NCBI GenBank assembly: GCA_002633005.1
Contig: NMRA01000593.1
Span: 67,010 to 100,275 of the forward strand
Origin: Phoronis australis
Taxonomy: Eukaryota > Phoronida > Phoronidae
Length of the DNA: 33,266 bases
Direction: 5' to 3'
The notes beneath the pieces are model-generated. The model did not search any database and had not been told where the DNA came from. It saw nothing but the letters and a program-made list of their open reading frames with translations. This document shows, piece by piece, positions 19,839 to 30,531 of this stretch (the stretch's first letter is position 1; each line of letters opens with the position of its first letter). Made by a program: the position numbers and the translations under genes.

Positions 19839-20226
19839 TTTTTTGCATGAGTTCGTAGAAACGACTTTTTTCACTTTCAACATATATTTCTATCTGGCAC
19901 ATCAGTAGCAGCAGGAAGAGGAAACCAGGAAGGGACAACTGTTTTAGCGCATTTTAACGTGTTTTCAAAAGTGATTTCAAAAGTAAATGTTAAAGTCGTC
20001 TGGAATCCAAGCATTGTATTTGAAAGCTTAACTCTTTAGCTATAAAATGACACCACTTTGGTCCAAAAAGACTGCATATTAATGGCACTAGGATGCTTTG
20101 AACATGACTTGTTTTACCGTTCCAAAAGATGCCTCTTCCCAGGCATGTACTCGGGCATGATCCTCTTTTTTCAACCAACAGATGTCACTAATATATGCAA
20201 ATGAGGCTCTCATCTCCTACGTCATA

Positions 20227-20234
20227 TGACGTCA
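20227..20234 (+). promoter_or_regulatory. Consensus CRE octamer TGACGTCA
   Basis: Perfect TGACGTCA palindrome in CATATGACGTCATACGACG. An isolated match with no promoter features recognised around it, so its role is speculative. Confidence 0.3.
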
Positions 20235-20536
20235 TACGACGCGAACTTCCAATTTGAACCATCAGGTGCCTGTAATGAATGACTTGAAACGCAGTTCTAC
20301 CTTATTGGGCAGATCTAAGAAAATTAAGAACTCACACAAGTCAATGTTCAAAGAACATTGAATGGTTTCACATGAAAATACATTTAATTGTATTTGGATA
20401 CGCTTGCACGTGTGTAAGCGTGGACTTCGTCATTTTGCTTAAATCCAGATTTAGAAGCAGGTGTTCAAGAAATTAGCTGCGCCCATTACGGTGGCCGGTG
20501 TCGTGGGTCCAAGTCGCCGGGAAGTCTGATCCATGC

Positions 20537-20639
20537 ATGCGCAATTCGACGAACTAATGCTAGTCGCTGGACAGCTACGCTATGATTCATGCGCAATTCG
20601 ACGAACTAACGCTAGTGCTGGTCAGCTCCGATATGATTC
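20537..20639 (+). repeat. Tandem duplication, 52-bp unit, two copies
   Basis: Unit begins ATGCGCAATTCGACGAACTA and recurs 52 bp later with a few substitutions and a one-base deletion. Intronic, no coding signature. Confidence 0.85.
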
Positions 20640-23503
20640 ATTTGAGACGTGCGGCTTAACTCGAGTATACCCGTGTTCTGGCTCCAAGGACGTTTTTTGG
20701 ACCCAGTTTCGGGAAAAGTTCATTTTATTACGGTCATTTCCCGAAGATTTTTTTGAAAGATGTGATCCCGAAATCCTTGGCCTATAGAGCTGTATCAAAA
20801 TTCCTTGTTGAAACACGGCCCCTGGTCCAGCTTCTGCCGGGCGGCTGAGGAAAATGCTATGGAACGCGTGTCCCAAAAATGCACACACTTCAACCTCTGC
20901 AGTTCAAGTTCTTTTCCCGTCAATCACTGAGCGCGGATTCTACGCGGGCAGCCTACTGCATGACTACACCTTATTTTTAACGTGGGTGCGTCACTGAGTC
21001 ACGACGTGTCCAGCCTTTGCAGTATGCACGGGAATGTCAAGCAAACGATTCGGTTTAGAAGAACCTAAATTCATTGCACAATACTACTGGGAACTACAAG
21101 CATCAAGGAAATGCAAAGACAATCTTTCCAAATTTATGAGCAATGACTTGAACTTCTTTTTCGATCCGATCTACGGTTTGTAATTTTTTGAATTTCTTTA
21201 GTCTAGTTTTTATATCACTGTTATCGTTAAGTGTCCTTCTTCGCGATATGGTGGTCTGATGATGGATCGAATTTTTGCAAGTCAGCCTTCAGCCTTCAAC
21301 TAAGTTCAGTGACGCATCGCCATTTCCTACAAGACAGCTTCTCTGCTGTGCACGAATGTTTTGTGTTTTTGATGAATTCGGAGGCTCAACTTCCCCTCGT
21401 GAGTAGTTGGCAGTGTCATGTCGGAGGTGTATAGAGGGCGCAGCACTGAAAAAAGTGGGGGCTAAAGCCCCCTCAGCCCCCCTGTAGTGCACCGCCTTTG
21501 GACCGTTGAAAAACTTGGACTGAATTAATATGCTCCGCAAAATTTTTGCTTTACAAATTTTCTCGAATTTTCGAAATACATGCATGAATGATTAAGTGCA
21601 CATTTTCAAGAGCGCTTAGACGGCCTATTCTGCAAAAACGGAGACCCTATGAACAATTGTCCTGGTCAGGGACTCAGGGTCCTCAAATGGTAAACCATAC
21701 ACTGATACCGAGTTATCAAAGTTATCTTGAGTTTTCTCTCTCATCAGTATTCGAAGTCTTTCTTTTTTGTCTTTCCCCAGCCGCACACCTTTGTCGGTTG
21801 CCATGGTTTTTAACCCTGAGGCATGAAATTTTTTTGGGGTGGCACTCGCCCTCCCCCGCTTACTAAGGTCCTGATGCAAGGAGTCCATCTTTGGTCCAAG
21901 GTCAATTTTGTGTTTCAACACGCACTCGTTGTATAGCTTGAGCATTAAATTAAAGGTTTAAGAAATACAGGAGCAGTTTTGCGCATTTAATTGTGTGTGT
22001 GAAAGGGTTTATGAATTCGTACTGAATTTGCTGCTGCAACGTGCTTGTCTCATGGGCCTGTACCCGGCAAGTGACCACAAATGTGGGCACTAATTCGTCT
22101 ATTGCGCAAGTCGACTGTAGCAAGGTGGCCAGTGAAAATGTAAAGCAGCACTAGGCCAGTGGGCGTGTGTGACAACTCGGATTTCTAGTCTCTTATTATG
22201 AAAACCATTGAAGGCAATTACCAGCACCAGTACAAACAAGAATTTTGAAGTATGGATAATTTCAACAGGAGTTAGCTGTAGACTTAGTCGCAAAGCTGCC
22301 AACATTCCAGCCACGGTTACTGCCGGTCCTTCGAAGCAATTAGCACATATTTAAGAATTTTTAAGAATGGTAAGGGTGCGTTTTGTGTTGACGGAAATGT
22401 CCATGGTGTCGAGGAATTTAATGATGAACAACTGTTGTGGCTTAACTTGGGAGAACCCCTAGCAAAACTAACTTCCAAGTATGCATACTGTGGCGGATTT
22501 AAGAAATGCGATTATGGCAGTGCTAATTGTAGCAGAGCCACGAAGTGTGCTAAAATGGTAGAAAATTAGGCATAACATTTCTGTAGCAGATAAAAGGTTG
22601 ATTGGCGCAGGAGAAGACTGATGAGTCCGGGCACTCTAAAGGAAAGAACTGCAACCAATTTCAATTATTCGGTGCAACTTCTCTCACCCGACGGCGTTGT
22701 TTCACGATACCGCAACCTCAAACAACGTCAAAGAAACGAAAAGCGGAGGGTGAGATAGTACAGAGTATTAATATTTATTCTTGGTAATAGGTGTCCACCT
22801 CAAAATGAATATCCCACGGTCATTCTTTTTGCTGATAGCAATGTTTTCGTCAACTGAAGAAGAACAGGAATCATAGACATCCCGCGCGCTCTGTCTATGG
22901 TTCTGCCACTCCAAACTCTTGTCAACACGATAGGTAGACGCAGAACGTTCGATGTTTACCTCATTCTAATCTTCTCTGCAATCCACTGTCAAAGGACGAA
23001 AACGATTCAATGTCCGCCCCTCGAAATGGGGCTTGCTTAGCTGGAATTCAGAACTGCGGTCATTAGAGTGTTTTCACCTCCTGATTGCGAAGCGATCGAG
23101 TGTTAGCTGTGGTATCTTCATCAGCGCGTGCTCTCAGCGGGAGGTCACCGCTTTATCCACTAGCGCTAGACCAACAACTTACGAGAGTATAACTCCCACA
23201 TGCAAATTTGATATGCAAATAAGGGAGTACTTGACTACTGCGCCATCTATACATCGACGGAAAAGCTCAAATACCCGTGACTGCGTGTGCGAAGTTACGA
23301 TTGCGTGCGCTGAAGTCTATATTTTCAAAGTACAATTGCACCACTGTTTAAGGTTGCAAAGTTAGTTTTTTGATATCCTTCTATTCAAAAAGCTTTATTC
23401 TCTCTGATGAAATCATCTGTTTCCTTTTAAACGAACCTTAAGTCCTGAAATTAATCCGGGGAAGGAGGCCAAAAACGGCGGTTTAGCTAGTTGTCCCTTC
23501 CTG
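20640..23503. other. Presumed intron, no gene recognised
   Basis: Contains a G/C-rich palindromic patch at 21456-21482 (GGGGGCTAAAGCCCCC), resembling the ends of several transposon families. A 106-codon minus-strand ATG frame (21625-21945) of charged composition, including KDKKERLRILMREKTQ, is present; I do not recognise it and see no splice context. Confidence 0.4.
23200..23220 (+). promoter_or_regulatory. Paired octamer (ATGCAAAT) motifs
   Basis: Two exact ATGCAAAT octamers, 5 bp apart, the consensus for POU-family factors. The site is within the presumed first intron of the CCP/HYR gene, so an enhancer role is possible but unproven. Confidence 0.3.
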
Positions 23504-23869
23504 GTTATCTCTTCCTGGTAGCAGATAATATCGGTATGTCCAGTAATCGTAGTACATACACAAAACGTACGCAGAGTGGCGTACATGCAGTAATATCCCA
23601 CGAGACATTATTCCGCGTATCGACTGAGACCGAAGTAGATAATTTTTGTTTTGTTATTTCGAAATAGAACTGAGGTCAGATGGTGACCTGAAGTTTCTGA
23701 CAGCTTTGGTACCGCCGCAGCTTCATGTGATAAAGAGGCCTGGGTTTTGGGCGTTTTGCATTAAACGAAGAAAAAACACAGAGCAGATTAAAAATGACAT
23801 AATTATTCATAGTTAACCGTCAACATTTTTATGTAGTGTACAATAAAAAGTTGTTCCAAAACATTTTAT
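23504..23869 (+). repeat. 366-bp direct repeat, copy 1, ending at an N
   Basis: Identical to 23871-24236 except for about two substitutions (for example CAGTAATCG versus CAGTTATCG and TTCCGCG versus TTCCACG). The copies have equal length and touch the single N at 23870 from both sides. Most likely an unmerged contig overlap. Confidence 0.93.
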
Positions 23870-23870
23870 N

Positions 23871-24236
23871 GTTATCTCTTCCTGGTAGCAGATAATATCG
23901 GTATGTCCAGTTATCGTAGTACATACACAAAACGTACGCAGAGTGGCGTACATGCAGTAATATCCCACGAGACATTATTCCACGTATCGACTGAGACCGA
24001 AGTAGATAATTTTTGTTTTGTTATTTCGAAATAGAACTGAGGTCAGATGGTGACCTGAAGTTTCTGACAGCTTTGGTACCGCCGCAGCTTCATGTGATAA
24101 AGAGGCCTGGGTTTTGGGCGTTTTGCATTAAACGAAGAAAAAACACAGAGCAGATTAAAAATGACATAATTATTCATAGTTAACCGTCAACATTTTTATG
24201 TAGTGTACAATAAAAAGTTGTTCCAAAACATTTTAT
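23871..24236 (+). repeat. 366-bp direct repeat, copy 2, starting at an N
   Basis: Second copy of the preceding 366 bp; unique sequence resumes with GGATCGCATCACAGG. No coding content recognised. Confidence 0.93.
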
Positions 24237-25189
24237 GGATCGCATCACAGGCGGATTTACTTGGGGTCAGGGGGTTCAACCCCCCCCCCCTCGGGACAGG
24301 GTCAAAATAAAAGTTTTAAAAATGTCGCATGGAAAATAAAATCAGCTACTAAAAACGAAACAATCTCGACCTTCCTTCCGCTCGGCGCTATGCACCTCGG
24401 ATTCGCGCCAGTCCTAACCACCCTCCTTACTGGAAACGTAGATCTGCCACTGTGAATGACTTGCCTGCAATAACAACTGACTGGCCTGCTAAACCAAACA
24501 AAATTACGCCTCGGAGGAGCCACTTTCCAATACGTTCCTGATGGACAATGAGAAATGCATCTTCTTCTTTTGAGGTGGCAAGTATCTGAAAACATCAATA
24601 TATGGTTCATAATAGTGATGCAAGCAACGCATTGGTACGGTGCGGCACCACAATGAGAGATGATTTTTTGGCGATAACAATTAGGTGGGCTCTGTAAAAT
24701 GAAGGTAAAAACCATGGTTTTGTAGTCCGACTAAAGCTTCTCTGTAGTACTTTGATAAGAATTGGTAACCGAACTTGAATCGTACATTATCGGAAATCAC
24801 TAACTGCCCCAACAATTCAGTCTTGGCAATTCTCGCAGTGTGTATCGGCTAGTATAAGAACGCAGTTGATCTGATTGAGGGTTACACATCGTCCGATTCG
24901 GGGTTTAAACAAAAATCGAATTGGCTGATTAACAAAATCAGTGAGATGTGTGCCAACGAGAGTTAGGTCACTTATTTACACATTGATATTCGAAAGTGGG
25001 CCTGTTTTCCGTATATGCGGGATGGTTCCTTGCGCTGTGGTCACCCATGTTACCCACAACCATGTAAAAGAAAATCGATGGTTAAATGGGTTTGCTTAAT
25101 TTTCAAACCAAGAGCCAAAATTCGCTAAATACCTATTAACATAATTTGATCGAGTCTAAACTAAGCTCAGCAATACTTGAAATGGGATG
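24237..25189. other. No gene recognised; possible transposon terminus
   Basis: CACAGGCGGATTTACTTGGGG followed by GGGTTCAACCCCC (24245-24292) looks like the G-rich end of a DNA transposon, but no matching inverted end was found to the right. The 137-codon minus-strand frame here has no recognisable domain. Confidence 0.35.
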
Positions 25190-25268
25190 CATAGTAGTAG
25201 TAGTGGTAATACACTTTATCAATGATTAAGACAAAAATACAGTTAATACAAATTTACACTTATGGAGA

Positions 25269-25305
25269 CTCCGTGTAGGACCCGAAGGGTCCGCTGACCA
25301 CGGAG
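25269..25305 (-). other. Two-tier stem-loop in the LINE 3' UTR
   Basis: Outer stem CTCCGTG (25269-25275) with CACGGAG (25299-25305), and inner stem GGACCC (25278-25283) with GGGTCC (25287-25292), separated by short unpaired bases. 3' UTR hairpins of this kind serve in several LINE clades as the recognition site for their reverse transcriptase; that role is inferred here. Confidence 0.6.
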
Positions 25306-25969
25306 CCATTAGAGAATAAATAGTTTTTACAGTGTTACAGATAATCAGAATTACAAAATTAAGTGAAAATGTAATTTAAAACTATTTGTAAAGAGACTGA
25401 GGAGAGATTATCGAGAATAGTTACACACAAAACAGTTGAGAATAGTGCATTCAAGCTCATAACTTTCAAAACAAACGTTTTTAAAATAATTTATAACAGA
25501 GGATAACGAATGGGTAAAAATTCTTGGGAAACACTTTCAGGAAGATTATTAATGATATGAGGTAGGGCATTGCGAACTGAATCTTCAGCAAATGATTTAG
25601 TACAACGGGGAGTGTGTAGAGAAATGTCTTTGCCAATGTTCATGAACAGACCCACGAGTTATTAATTTGAACCTGTTAAAGGCGAAGGCAACCTTTTTCC
25701 ATGTCATTTTGAGCTAAAATAAGGTTGGTTGGTTATCCTAGATATATTTTCCATTTAATTACAGCTTTTCGTAATTTTATTAAATACTCGTCCGCTACTC
25801 CGGAAGTGACGTTTTAGGAGGCAAGCGTTTCCCGCCTCTTGGTTTTGCGTTGACTTTACCGTGCGAATCTGTTCTATTCTACTTTTGTTTTGTGCTGTTT
25901 TTCAACAATTGTCGCCACCACTTTCTATCGGCGAGTATTCGGTTAGTAGAGAACTCAACTACGTTGGAT

Positions 25970-26536
25970 TTAGGGATTGTTTAGAGTGTTGTAAGCTGAA
26001 AATGGCTGGAGTCGGTGACCCATATCACAGTGACAGTAGTGTGAGTGACGGAGACCTTGTTCACAGCAGTGGTGACGAGGATTTTTTTCACGGACATTCA
26101 GTGGGTGGGTACATGTTTGAGCCCGAGTATAACGAGGCAGANTGGAGAAAACAGCACAGGGCGAATCACTACTGGTTCCAGGAATTGCACGCTCTGGGGT
26201 ACGTTCGGAGGCACGGGTGACAGTAGATGAAGTGCCTCCACTGGCTCCAGTCACTGTACTGGCCACAGCTCGCGAGGCTTCTCGCTTCAAAAACGCACTT
26301 CTCGGGGGTGGCGACGGGGCACTGCCGGGAATCAACACAGACGGAATGGCATCCTTCTTCAGGCGTTGTTTCGCAGGGACCTTCATCAGTTCAGCGTACA
26401 GATTCCTTTCGTAATCGGACGGCAGAAAGTGTTTGCCACACACATGGTAATTCTCCACTGCTTTGTACGTTGCGTGGACGGGTAACGCTGCGTTCTTCAC
26501 ACGAACGAGCCAAGTACGGCGAAGTGTTAAATGCAT
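25970..26536 (-). pseudogene. THAP-domain transposase fragment of the Kolobok-like element
   Basis: The open frame from the ATG at 26536 reads RRTWLVRVKN, NYHVCGKHFLPSDYERNLY and RLKKDAIPSVLIPG. Trp9, Cys33-x-x-His36-Phe and the AIPSVL box (residues 63-68) are the second half of a THAP C2CH finger. The first half (C-x-x-x-C with FP) is not found upstream within the element, and a TAA directly precedes the ATG, so it was lost or lies in a missing exon. After residue 71 the sequence is low-complexity Pro/Ser/Thr and then runs antisense to the plus-strand gene, where it is probably not coding. The real coding part is about 26230-26536. Confidence 0.75.
26002..26220 (+). CDS. Accessory ORF of the Kolobok-like element, acidic protein with YMFEPEY motif
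   Basis: A plus-strand ATG in good context (AAAATGG) starts a 72-residue frame: MAGVGDPYHSDSSVSDGDL, an acidic Ser/Asp stretch, then GGYMFEPEYNEA, an N within a GAN codon (most likely Glu), and WRKQHRANHYW. A similar acidic start with an F-E-P-E-Y motif is, as far as I recall, found in transposon-linked proteins annotated as P2X7-like in corals and other invertebrates; I could not check this. It may continue by splicing at CTGG|GTACGT rather than end at the TGA. It converges with the THAP frame on the other strand. Confidence 0.5.
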   Translation: MAGVGDPYHSDSSVSDGDLVHSSGDEDFFHGHSVGGYMFEPEYNEAXWRKQHRANHYWFQELHALGYVRRHG

Positions 26537-26795
26537 TTATCGTCAATATTTTGACACTTGTCTCTTTATTTTGAGACCAGTCCTTAGGGTTTATTTTGCA
26601 TTACTCATCTCTATTTATAGCCTCTAGGGCCTACTTTTGTATTCATACGTCTCTCTACGCGACTCCTGATTGGTCACCCATATTTCCTTTGTTCTGTTCA
26701 ACGTGGTCTCTCATTCAGCCACCTACCTCGTCGTCTACAAGACCTACGTTTTTTCTCTTCATTTTTTCCCCACCCCCCATCCCGGGTGGCGGTTC

Positions 26796-26856
26796 CACTT
26801 TCTCTTTGCTCGCATACACTTCCTCACACTTTCTCTTTGCTCGCATACACTTCCTG
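26796..26856 (+). repeat. Tandem duplication, 31-bp unit, inside the Kolobok-like element
   Basis: ACTTTCTCTTTGCTCGCATA followed by CACTTCCTCAC is repeated once in direct orientation with almost no change. Pyrimidine-rich, no coding sign. Confidence 0.85.
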
Positions 26857-27465
26857 TTAGGTTTTTTCAGGTTTTGTGTTCATGTTCTGTACTTTTCCTT
26901 TAAGCCCTTCAGGCAGTTCTTTTGTTTTGTTCCCTCTTGCAGGGCTATTCATTGTACACGCCGGTGGGCGTTTTCTGCATGCCAATCTTGCAGAGTCTTA
27001 GTTAGTTTTATCTATTACGTCATAATAAATGACAAATATTCCCAATCCTCCTCTTGTTTTACTCTGCAACATAGCTCGTGGCGTACCCCGGGCAAAATAG
27101 ATTACGATAAAAAGGTTGTCTTCGCCTTTAAGAAATGAACGCAAGTAATTATGAGCATATTTGTAGAAAATTTTAATTAAAGCAACAACATACAAGTTTT
27201 TTGAGTATCTGTGTAGCCTTAAATAAAGGATCCGTATGGGCATTAAAACAGCTAGAGGTAATAGTGCGAATAACCTTTTTCTGTAATTTAATTATTCTAT
27301 GATGTTCACACCCCATAGCAGAATGCCATAATTAAAATGAGGAAGGACAAAACCATTATATAAAGTTTTCAAAGTCTCAAAGGGCAAGAAATGTTTAATG
27401 TTATTAGGAACACCACAGAATCTGCTTATCAGTGCACGTTCAATTCTTTTCTTCATTCAGTTAGC

Positions 27466-28480
27466 TATTAGAATGACATGTTTCCTTATTTTTTACCAGA
27501 CACTTTCTGGAAGAAAGCTCGAATCCACAAAAACTAGTGTAGTGTTTGATACCATTTGCGTTAAAGAAAATTTGGTGCCAGCACAAGCAAACGTTTTACT
27601 ATACAATCAAATTATTCTCCAGAAAAAAGCGTAAATTTTCTGGTTCAAAATGTGGAGTTGAAAGCCAGTTTTTGTATGTTATACATCGAAACGTGTCCCT
27701 GCCTAGTCCAGGATCCGGCAAAAACAATGCCAATGACCTCATTTTTTGTTTTTGGAAAATTCAAAACTGTATAAAAAAGTAAAACCTTGTCTAGTTTCAA
27801 TGCCAAACAATCGCAACCAGTCAATGATGCTGAACTTATCAAGGGTTCAGTAGCTTTAAGCATGGTGAAATCTTGGCACAAAGACTGCAGATGAAGTAAA
27901 GTGCACATAAGTAAAATTCTTCAGGTTCGTATTTAATAAAACATTTCCACATGAATCGGTGCATCTTGACCCCCAGACACCATGTGAAGCAAAATGTCAC
28001 ATCACTAAACGTCTCAGCCTCCAATACCTTGTCGACACCCACTTTTCACCTGATTTCTGCAATCTGGAGAGTGTTGGCATTGTCTCTGAGTTCGTAGCCA
28101 TTGCAAGTAAATGGGGCTTTTGGGGTGAAAACTGTTTATTTAACGAACTTTGCCTCGTTTTTTCAAGAAGTCAGATGCACTTCCCGTAGTCGTAAAAGAT
28201 GGAAAATTGACTTCGGAATCATTTTCAAGAGATTTTGTGCAAGATTTTGACGTATTTGGCAAAAAAAGTGTTGAGTACCACCTGCACTGGAAATGAGGCC
28301 TCAATAAACCTCGATTTTGATGTCTGAAATAGACAAAACTGTAACTAGCCGATACTTCGTCTACTCATGCTTTTCCTCCCGATATTTCTCCGGGTTTCGC
28401 AGCTCAAGACAGTGGATTATTGCATTACTTTTATTCATCTTTTGAATTTGGTAATACATCTTTGTGACACCCTAATAAAA
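27466..28480. other. No gene recognised
   Basis: AT-rich sequence 5' of the truncated LINE. Overlapping short frames on both strands without known motifs. Confidence 0.4.
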
Positions 28481-28562
28481 TTTATACAGAATATGCCCTA
28501 TTGGTCAAAATCATACCTTTATTTATACAGAATATGCCCTATTGGTCAAAATCATACCTTTT
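28481..28562 (+). repeat. Tandem duplication, 41-bp unit, two copies
   Basis: TTTATACAGAATATGCCCTA and the following 21 bases are repeated with at most one difference, so the duplication is recent. No N lies between the copies, so unlike the larger repeats it is probably real. Confidence 0.9.
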
Positions 28563-29111
28563 TTCGTATTCGCGTGACGCGATTGGGTATAAGAAATTAC
28601 TTTTTCTTGAGAAATTTTGTTGAAGGGGGGGTGCCTTCGCGGGGTTTGCACCACAAAAAGCAAATTTGCACAGGCGCGTATGGCAAGGGTGTGCTGGGTG
28701 CAACATATGACGACGATCAAGGCCGGTTAAAGCAGGGACAAAACAGGGGTCGGGTGTTAGTTGGGGAGAGAGGGGTGTAAATTGACGTGGAAGGGTGTGC
28801 CTGTGGAGGTAGTGTGTCGGCTGGGAATGAAAAGGCAAAACTGTACGGTGTCGAAGTAGAACCCCCTCCAGTAAAGTGATCCTGCTTACAGATACATGTA
28901 TGTGTTTGGTCAAATAATGCACAAAATGGCATCTGGGTTCAGGCTGGGTAGCGTATGTAGTCACCGTTTGTTGCGAGTCATGAAGGATAAATCCTTGAGT
29001 AAGACAAAATCAAGTCAGTGCTTTGAGAGCGAACTCTAACAGAACTGTACATGTAACTATAGAAAGATTGTACTAATATGCGTAGTACAGAAAACTGGTT
29101 CTCAATATCCT

Positions 29112-29361
29112 GGGGCCCGTTCCAACAAAACTGACTTAGCTAAGACTATTTTTAGATTTTACTAAATTTTAAAACAAAAGTTAAATTTGTTTCAAAATCA
29201 TTGCAAGAAAGAGATCTTAAGCTTGATTTAAATGTTTGACGTAAGTTTTGTCTTGATTTTGACGAACTTACCGGATGTGGAAGTTTCAAAGATTGGACGT
29301 TAAGACAAATCTTATACTTAAGTCAAAAATGAACTTAAGTCAGTTTCTTGGAACGGACCCA
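29112..29361. mobile_element. MITE with GGGYCCGTTCCAASAAA inverted ends
   Basis: The left end GGGGCCCGTTCCAACAAAACTGACTTA is matched by the reversed right end TTGGGTCCGTTCCAAGAAACTGACTTA. Inner sequences repeat GACTTAAGT and AAGTTTTGTCTT motifs symmetrically. About 250 bp, no frame. Short elements with GGGCCCGTT termini are common in invertebrates; the superfamily cannot be fixed here because the target duplication is unclear. Confidence 0.75.
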
Positions 29362-30476
29362 AGGTTCCCTGTAGGGTGGCTATTGCAGGGTGCTGCAGGA
29401 CTTCGAAAACCTCTCAACGCATGGAAGCACGAATGCCTTACGAACATCGTAGGAACTACGCGTGACTTCATAAGGCAATTCAATTTGTAGGTCTCGGATT
29501 CCTCCGCTACTGAGCAGTTATGGTAATGATAACAATAGAAAAGCGGTAAATGAAATGTACTCCTTCTAAGAGGTTCACATGACTAGATAAAACGTAAGCG
29601 AAAACGCTGGCGAAAATGTTAGCATTTTGCCAGGCAGACGAGCGAAAGGGTATTTTTCGTCAGCAGTTTGTTTCCTCACCAACGGAAATTTGGTGTCAAA
29701 ACGCGTTCAGTCTGTGCCATCTATTGATTGATATGAGGATTGAACAAAGGCCTCTTACTTTGTTCATGTGCTACCGAAGACGAGGTAATTTTAGGGTAAT
29801 TCAGACCTCAAGCAAAGCGCCTTTTAAAGTAACCAATGCGACCCTTCACATTACAGGCGTTTTTGCTGCTAGCCACTCTGGTAGTGAAAACGTTATCGCT
29901 TCATTTACATGTAGCATGTAATCCACCGGGTATTGGAAAACCGTTACAGTGCGTTCTGTAGGACATGAAATCCATGGGAAAGTACCTGTCTTCATGGGCA
30001 AATAATTCCACGCTTTAGGGAGACCATCTGGGATATTTGTGAGAGAGAAAGACTCAGCAGCTCAAAAACACAACTTGAGACGGAAACAAAAGAATTTTAG
30101 ACATCGAAATCAAGCAAGTTTTATCTTTCTGTAGGTCAGAAAAGTGTATTAGAATGAATTCACCAGCGCTACTTCTTGTGATTTTCTGATGAAAATTGTG
30201 AATTACACTTACAATTGAACAAAAATATAGCTTTAGAATGTAAGTACTAATGACCACAGTAATACTTTTTCTAAGTTCTCGCATCTTACATAACGCCTTT
30301 AAGGTTTTGTAGTTTTTAACTGAAGGCAATCAAACTTGAGCCCCTTTCTAAATAATGCAGCTTTCCATAACTCCGTTATTTAATAACAAAAACTAATGCT
30401 TTTATTTTTTGTTAATAGAGCTGTGTGCTGAAAGAAGCTACAAATATTATAACAATGCAAAGAAAATGTTACTCAC
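29362..30476. other. Presumed intron 1, nothing recognised
   Basis: Between the MITE and the signal-peptide exon. Only short frames without known motifs. Confidence 0.4.
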
Positions 30477-30531
30477 CTGCTGTGATGAACATTGCCGCAA
30501 ACATCATTAAAATTGTCGCAAATGTCTTCAT
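30477..30531 (-). CDS. Signal-peptide first coding exon, candidate start of the CCP/HYR gene
   Basis: On the minus strand an ATG opens an 18-codon frame reading MKTFATILMMFAAMFITA plus one base, followed at once by a consensus 5' splice donor (G|GTGAGT). Lys2 followed by an unbroken hydrophobic stretch and small residues is what a secretory signal peptide looks like. The exon ends in phase 1, the same phase used by every CCP and HYR exon downstream on this strand, which is why it is placed as exon 1 of that gene. The next recognisable exon is about 12 kb away, so intervening exons may be missed or this may be the start of a different gene. No TATA box was seen upstream (plus-strand 30532-30700). 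Confidence 0.6.

Larger units (their letters stand above)
25680..27127. mobile_element. Kolobok-like DNA transposon, internally deleted, nested in the LINE
   Basis: Ends are AGGCGAAGGCAACCTTTTT and, reversed from the right, AGGCGAAGACAACCTTTTT: 19 bp with one mismatch. TTAA flanks both sides (25676-25679 and 27128-27131), the target duplication of Kolobok and piggyBac elements. The minus strand carries a THAP finger half, which points to Kolobok rather than piggyBac. A second frame lies on the plus strand. At 1448 bp and without a recognisable catalytic core it is a non-autonomous derivative. An N at 26142 lies where the two frames meet, so part of the element may be missing from the assembly. 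It interrupts the LINE coding sequence, so it is younger than that copy. Confidence 0.85.
25190..27465 (-). mobile_element. 5'-truncated LINE remnant (reverse-transcriptase C-terminus and 3' UTR), interrupted
   Basis: On the minus strand, 27311-27420 encodes GVPNNIKHFLPFETLKTLY then GFVLPHFNYGILLWG, the thumb-side segment of a non-LTR retrotransposon reverse transcriptase. It continues after a frameshift with HRIIKLQKKVIRTIT and NAHTDPLFKATQILK. After the nested element (25680-27127) the same frame family resumes: ALPHIINNLPESVSQ, then NYFKNVCFESYELECTILNC and FVCNYSR before a stop near 25403. A 3' UTR with a strong stem-loop follows, ending at a short ACT repeat near 25195. Frameshifts show it is dead; the 5' end is missing, as is usual for LINE copies. 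Confidence 0.82.

Noticed and set aside
21735-21760. Minus-strand CTGATGAGAGAGAAAAC resembling a hammerhead core
   Set aside because: There is no stem II between CTGATGA and GAAA.
22611-22650. CTGATGAGTCC ... GGAAAGAAC resembling a hammerhead ribozyme core
   Set aside because: Stem II cannot form next to the core and no CGAAA with a matching stem III follows, so the catalytic fold is not present.
26596-27138. 180-codon plus-strand frame rich in Phe, Ser and Pro
   Set aside because: It lies in pyrimidine-rich sequence inside the Kolobok-like element, includes a 31-bp tandem repeat and its right inverted end, and shows no domain.
28539-28964. 141-codon minus-strand frame with many His, Pro and Thr
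   Set aside because: Composition reflects G-rich DNA on the other strand; no signature, no splice sites and equally long frames overlap on both strands.
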